DNA of 64,000 bases from Erinaceus europaeus. Taxonomy: Eukaryota; Chordata; Mammalia; Eulipotyphla; Erinaceidae. A model generated the notes under the pieces. It saw only the letters and a program-made list of their open reading frames with translations. It searched no databases and was not told the DNA's origin. Location: the NCBI RefSeq assembly GCF_950295315.1, contig NW_026647565.1:1-64000 (forward strand), given 5' to 3'. The translations under genes were made by a program, and so were the position numbers. Positions 62,908-64,000 of the stretch are shown in pieces. How positions within the stretch are numbered: the stretch's first letter is position 1; each line of letters begins with the position of its first letter.

Positions 62908-64000
62908 CTAGCTGAACATGCACTTCATTGCTTTGGATACAATGCTTTCACCTTTTTTTTTTTTTTTTTTTTGGTGTCTATCAGAAATGACCTGATAGTC
63001 ACTAGTATATGCTTTGCATGATGTAGTTAGAGGCCTCATGATAGAAGTTCTAGAGGTGCTTCCAGGTTGACTTGGTATCCCTAAGGTTTTGGTGGATGAT
63101 GTGAAGACTACAGGTGAAAATGGCAAAGCACTCTTTCCATAACACTTATGTATACGTGGTTTTGCACCAATCATGATGAACTCTCTAAAAAAATCTTCCC
63201 ATCTTTACTTAAGACTTTTCAGGACTGCAGTTTAAACTGATAACAAATATGCATCCAATTCCCTGTGTTGAACATCACATGTTTTTGTTGTTTGTTTTTG
63301 CCTCCAGAGTTGCTGCTGGAGTTCAGTGCCTGCACTATGAATCCATTGCTTTTGGAGTCCATTCGTTTCCATTTTGCTGCTGTTGTTATTGTTGTCATTA
63401 TTATATTATTGTTGTTATATCTGCTATTGTTGTTGTTGAAGATAACAGAGAAATTGAGAGAGGACGGGAAGACAGAGAGCAGGCGAGAAGACACCTGCAG
63501 ACCTGCTTCACCGCTTGTGAGGAGACCCCACCCTTCCCTGTAGGTAGGGAGCAGGGGGCTCGAACCAGGACCTGTGCATATGTCCTTGTGCTTTGTGCCA
63601 TGTGCGCTTAGCCCGTTGTGTTACCACCTGGTCCCCGGACAGCACGTTTTTAAGATATTCCCATATCGTGCAAACTGTAATAATATTTAGGAAGCAAATG
63701 CTTGAGAAAACTCAAACACAGTCACCCTAATGTCATCAATATGTTTTTCTGAAGTCAGAGAATCTCCTTGAGTATAAAAAGGATCCAGCTCGGCAGGTGA
63801 TAATGCTGTTTTTCGTGGTTGACCAATGCCTGTTGAACTAAATGTACTTTGCCCTGTTCCAGGAGTAGTTGACATAACTCCAACAAGGGGGCTCTGCATT
63901 ACTGAAATGTTTGGCTGTCTTCTTGAAGCTAAAGAAGACATGCATTTCCTGGGCTGGAAATGTCATCATATATGCTTGTAACTGGTGGAGCTGCACTTTT
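62908..64000 (-). pseudogene. NUP35: Processed pseudogene of nucleoporin NUP35, split by a SINE
   Basis: NUP35 (Nup53) is a nuclear pore scaffold protein of about 326 residues with an RRM-like dimerisation domain. The minus strand encodes it intron-less from about residue 87 (APPV.SIYDD at the window edge) through [31 protein letters not shown], the RRM-like TGNWMHI segment and SDYQVISDR, to a stop at 62908-62910. Identity was judged from memory of the human protein. Damage includes a frameshift near 63941, a stop at 63687-63689 where the parent has Tyr, a SINE at 63287-63636, a stop just after the 'KLQ' segment near 63220, and an A-run expansion at 62950-62971. The 5' part lies beyond 64000. 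Confidence 0.93.
63287..63636 (-). mobile_element. ERI-type SINE inside the NUP35 pseudogene
   Basis: Antisense long-form SINE from 'TTTTTGCCTCCAGAGTTGC' to 'GTTACCACCTGGTCCCC'. The flanks GAACATCACATGTTTTT (63270-63286) and GGACAGCACGTTTTT (63637-63651) are a worn target duplication within the codons around NUP35 'LKHVMSN'. Confidence 0.9.

Overview
The window looks like nuclear DNA of a mammal, most probably a hedgehog (Erinaceus or a close relative). It is AT-rich and dominated by two retroposon types. One is a tRNA-derived SINE with A/B boxes, a pyrimidine-rich body and a CAACAA/AATAAA-rich tail, which matches the ERI-type SINEs of hedgehogs. The other is an L1 family with an unusually long 3' UTR, present in many truncated and nested copies. 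The species call rests on remembered family features, not on a search. I see no intact host protein-coding gene; the window reads as intergenic or deep-intronic DNA.

Layout. 0-9.6 kb: SINEs and L1 3' ends, including a SINE at 2.2-2.9 kb whose internal promoter is split by 24 perfect copies of a 16-bp unit. 9.6-13.8 kb: a stretch without young repeats. 13.8-15.6 kb: an L1 with a 5' inversion. 16-20.6 kb: SINEs in mostly unclassified DNA. 20.6-27.7 kb: L1 3'-end copies, two solo LTRs and a three-level nest. 28.2-29.6 kb: SINE cluster. 29.6-35.8 kb: a nearly full-length, dead L1 with recognisable ORF1 and ORF2. 35.8-39 kb: repeat-poor DNA with a candidate terminal coding exon at 36.57-36.79 kb. 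40.9-45.6 kb: a 5'-truncated L1 carrying an LTR and an unexplained 194-bp insert. 46-54.3 kb: an L1 split by a second L1 that has a full 5' end, an exact 14-bp target-site duplication and tandem 5' UTR monomers, plus further insertions. 54.3-58.8 kb: repeat-poor DNA with an ancient L1 remnant. 58.9-62.4 kb: L1, SINEs, microsatellites and an LTR. 62.9-64 kb: a processed NUP35 pseudogene on the minus strand, running off the window end.

Most long open frames here are by-products of L1 3' UTRs, SINEs or the 16-bp array. The best leads are the array inside the SINE promoter, the candidate exon at 36.57 kb, the hairpin-bearing 194-bp insert at 45.0 kb, and the structure of the L1 at 46.1-51.2 kb.
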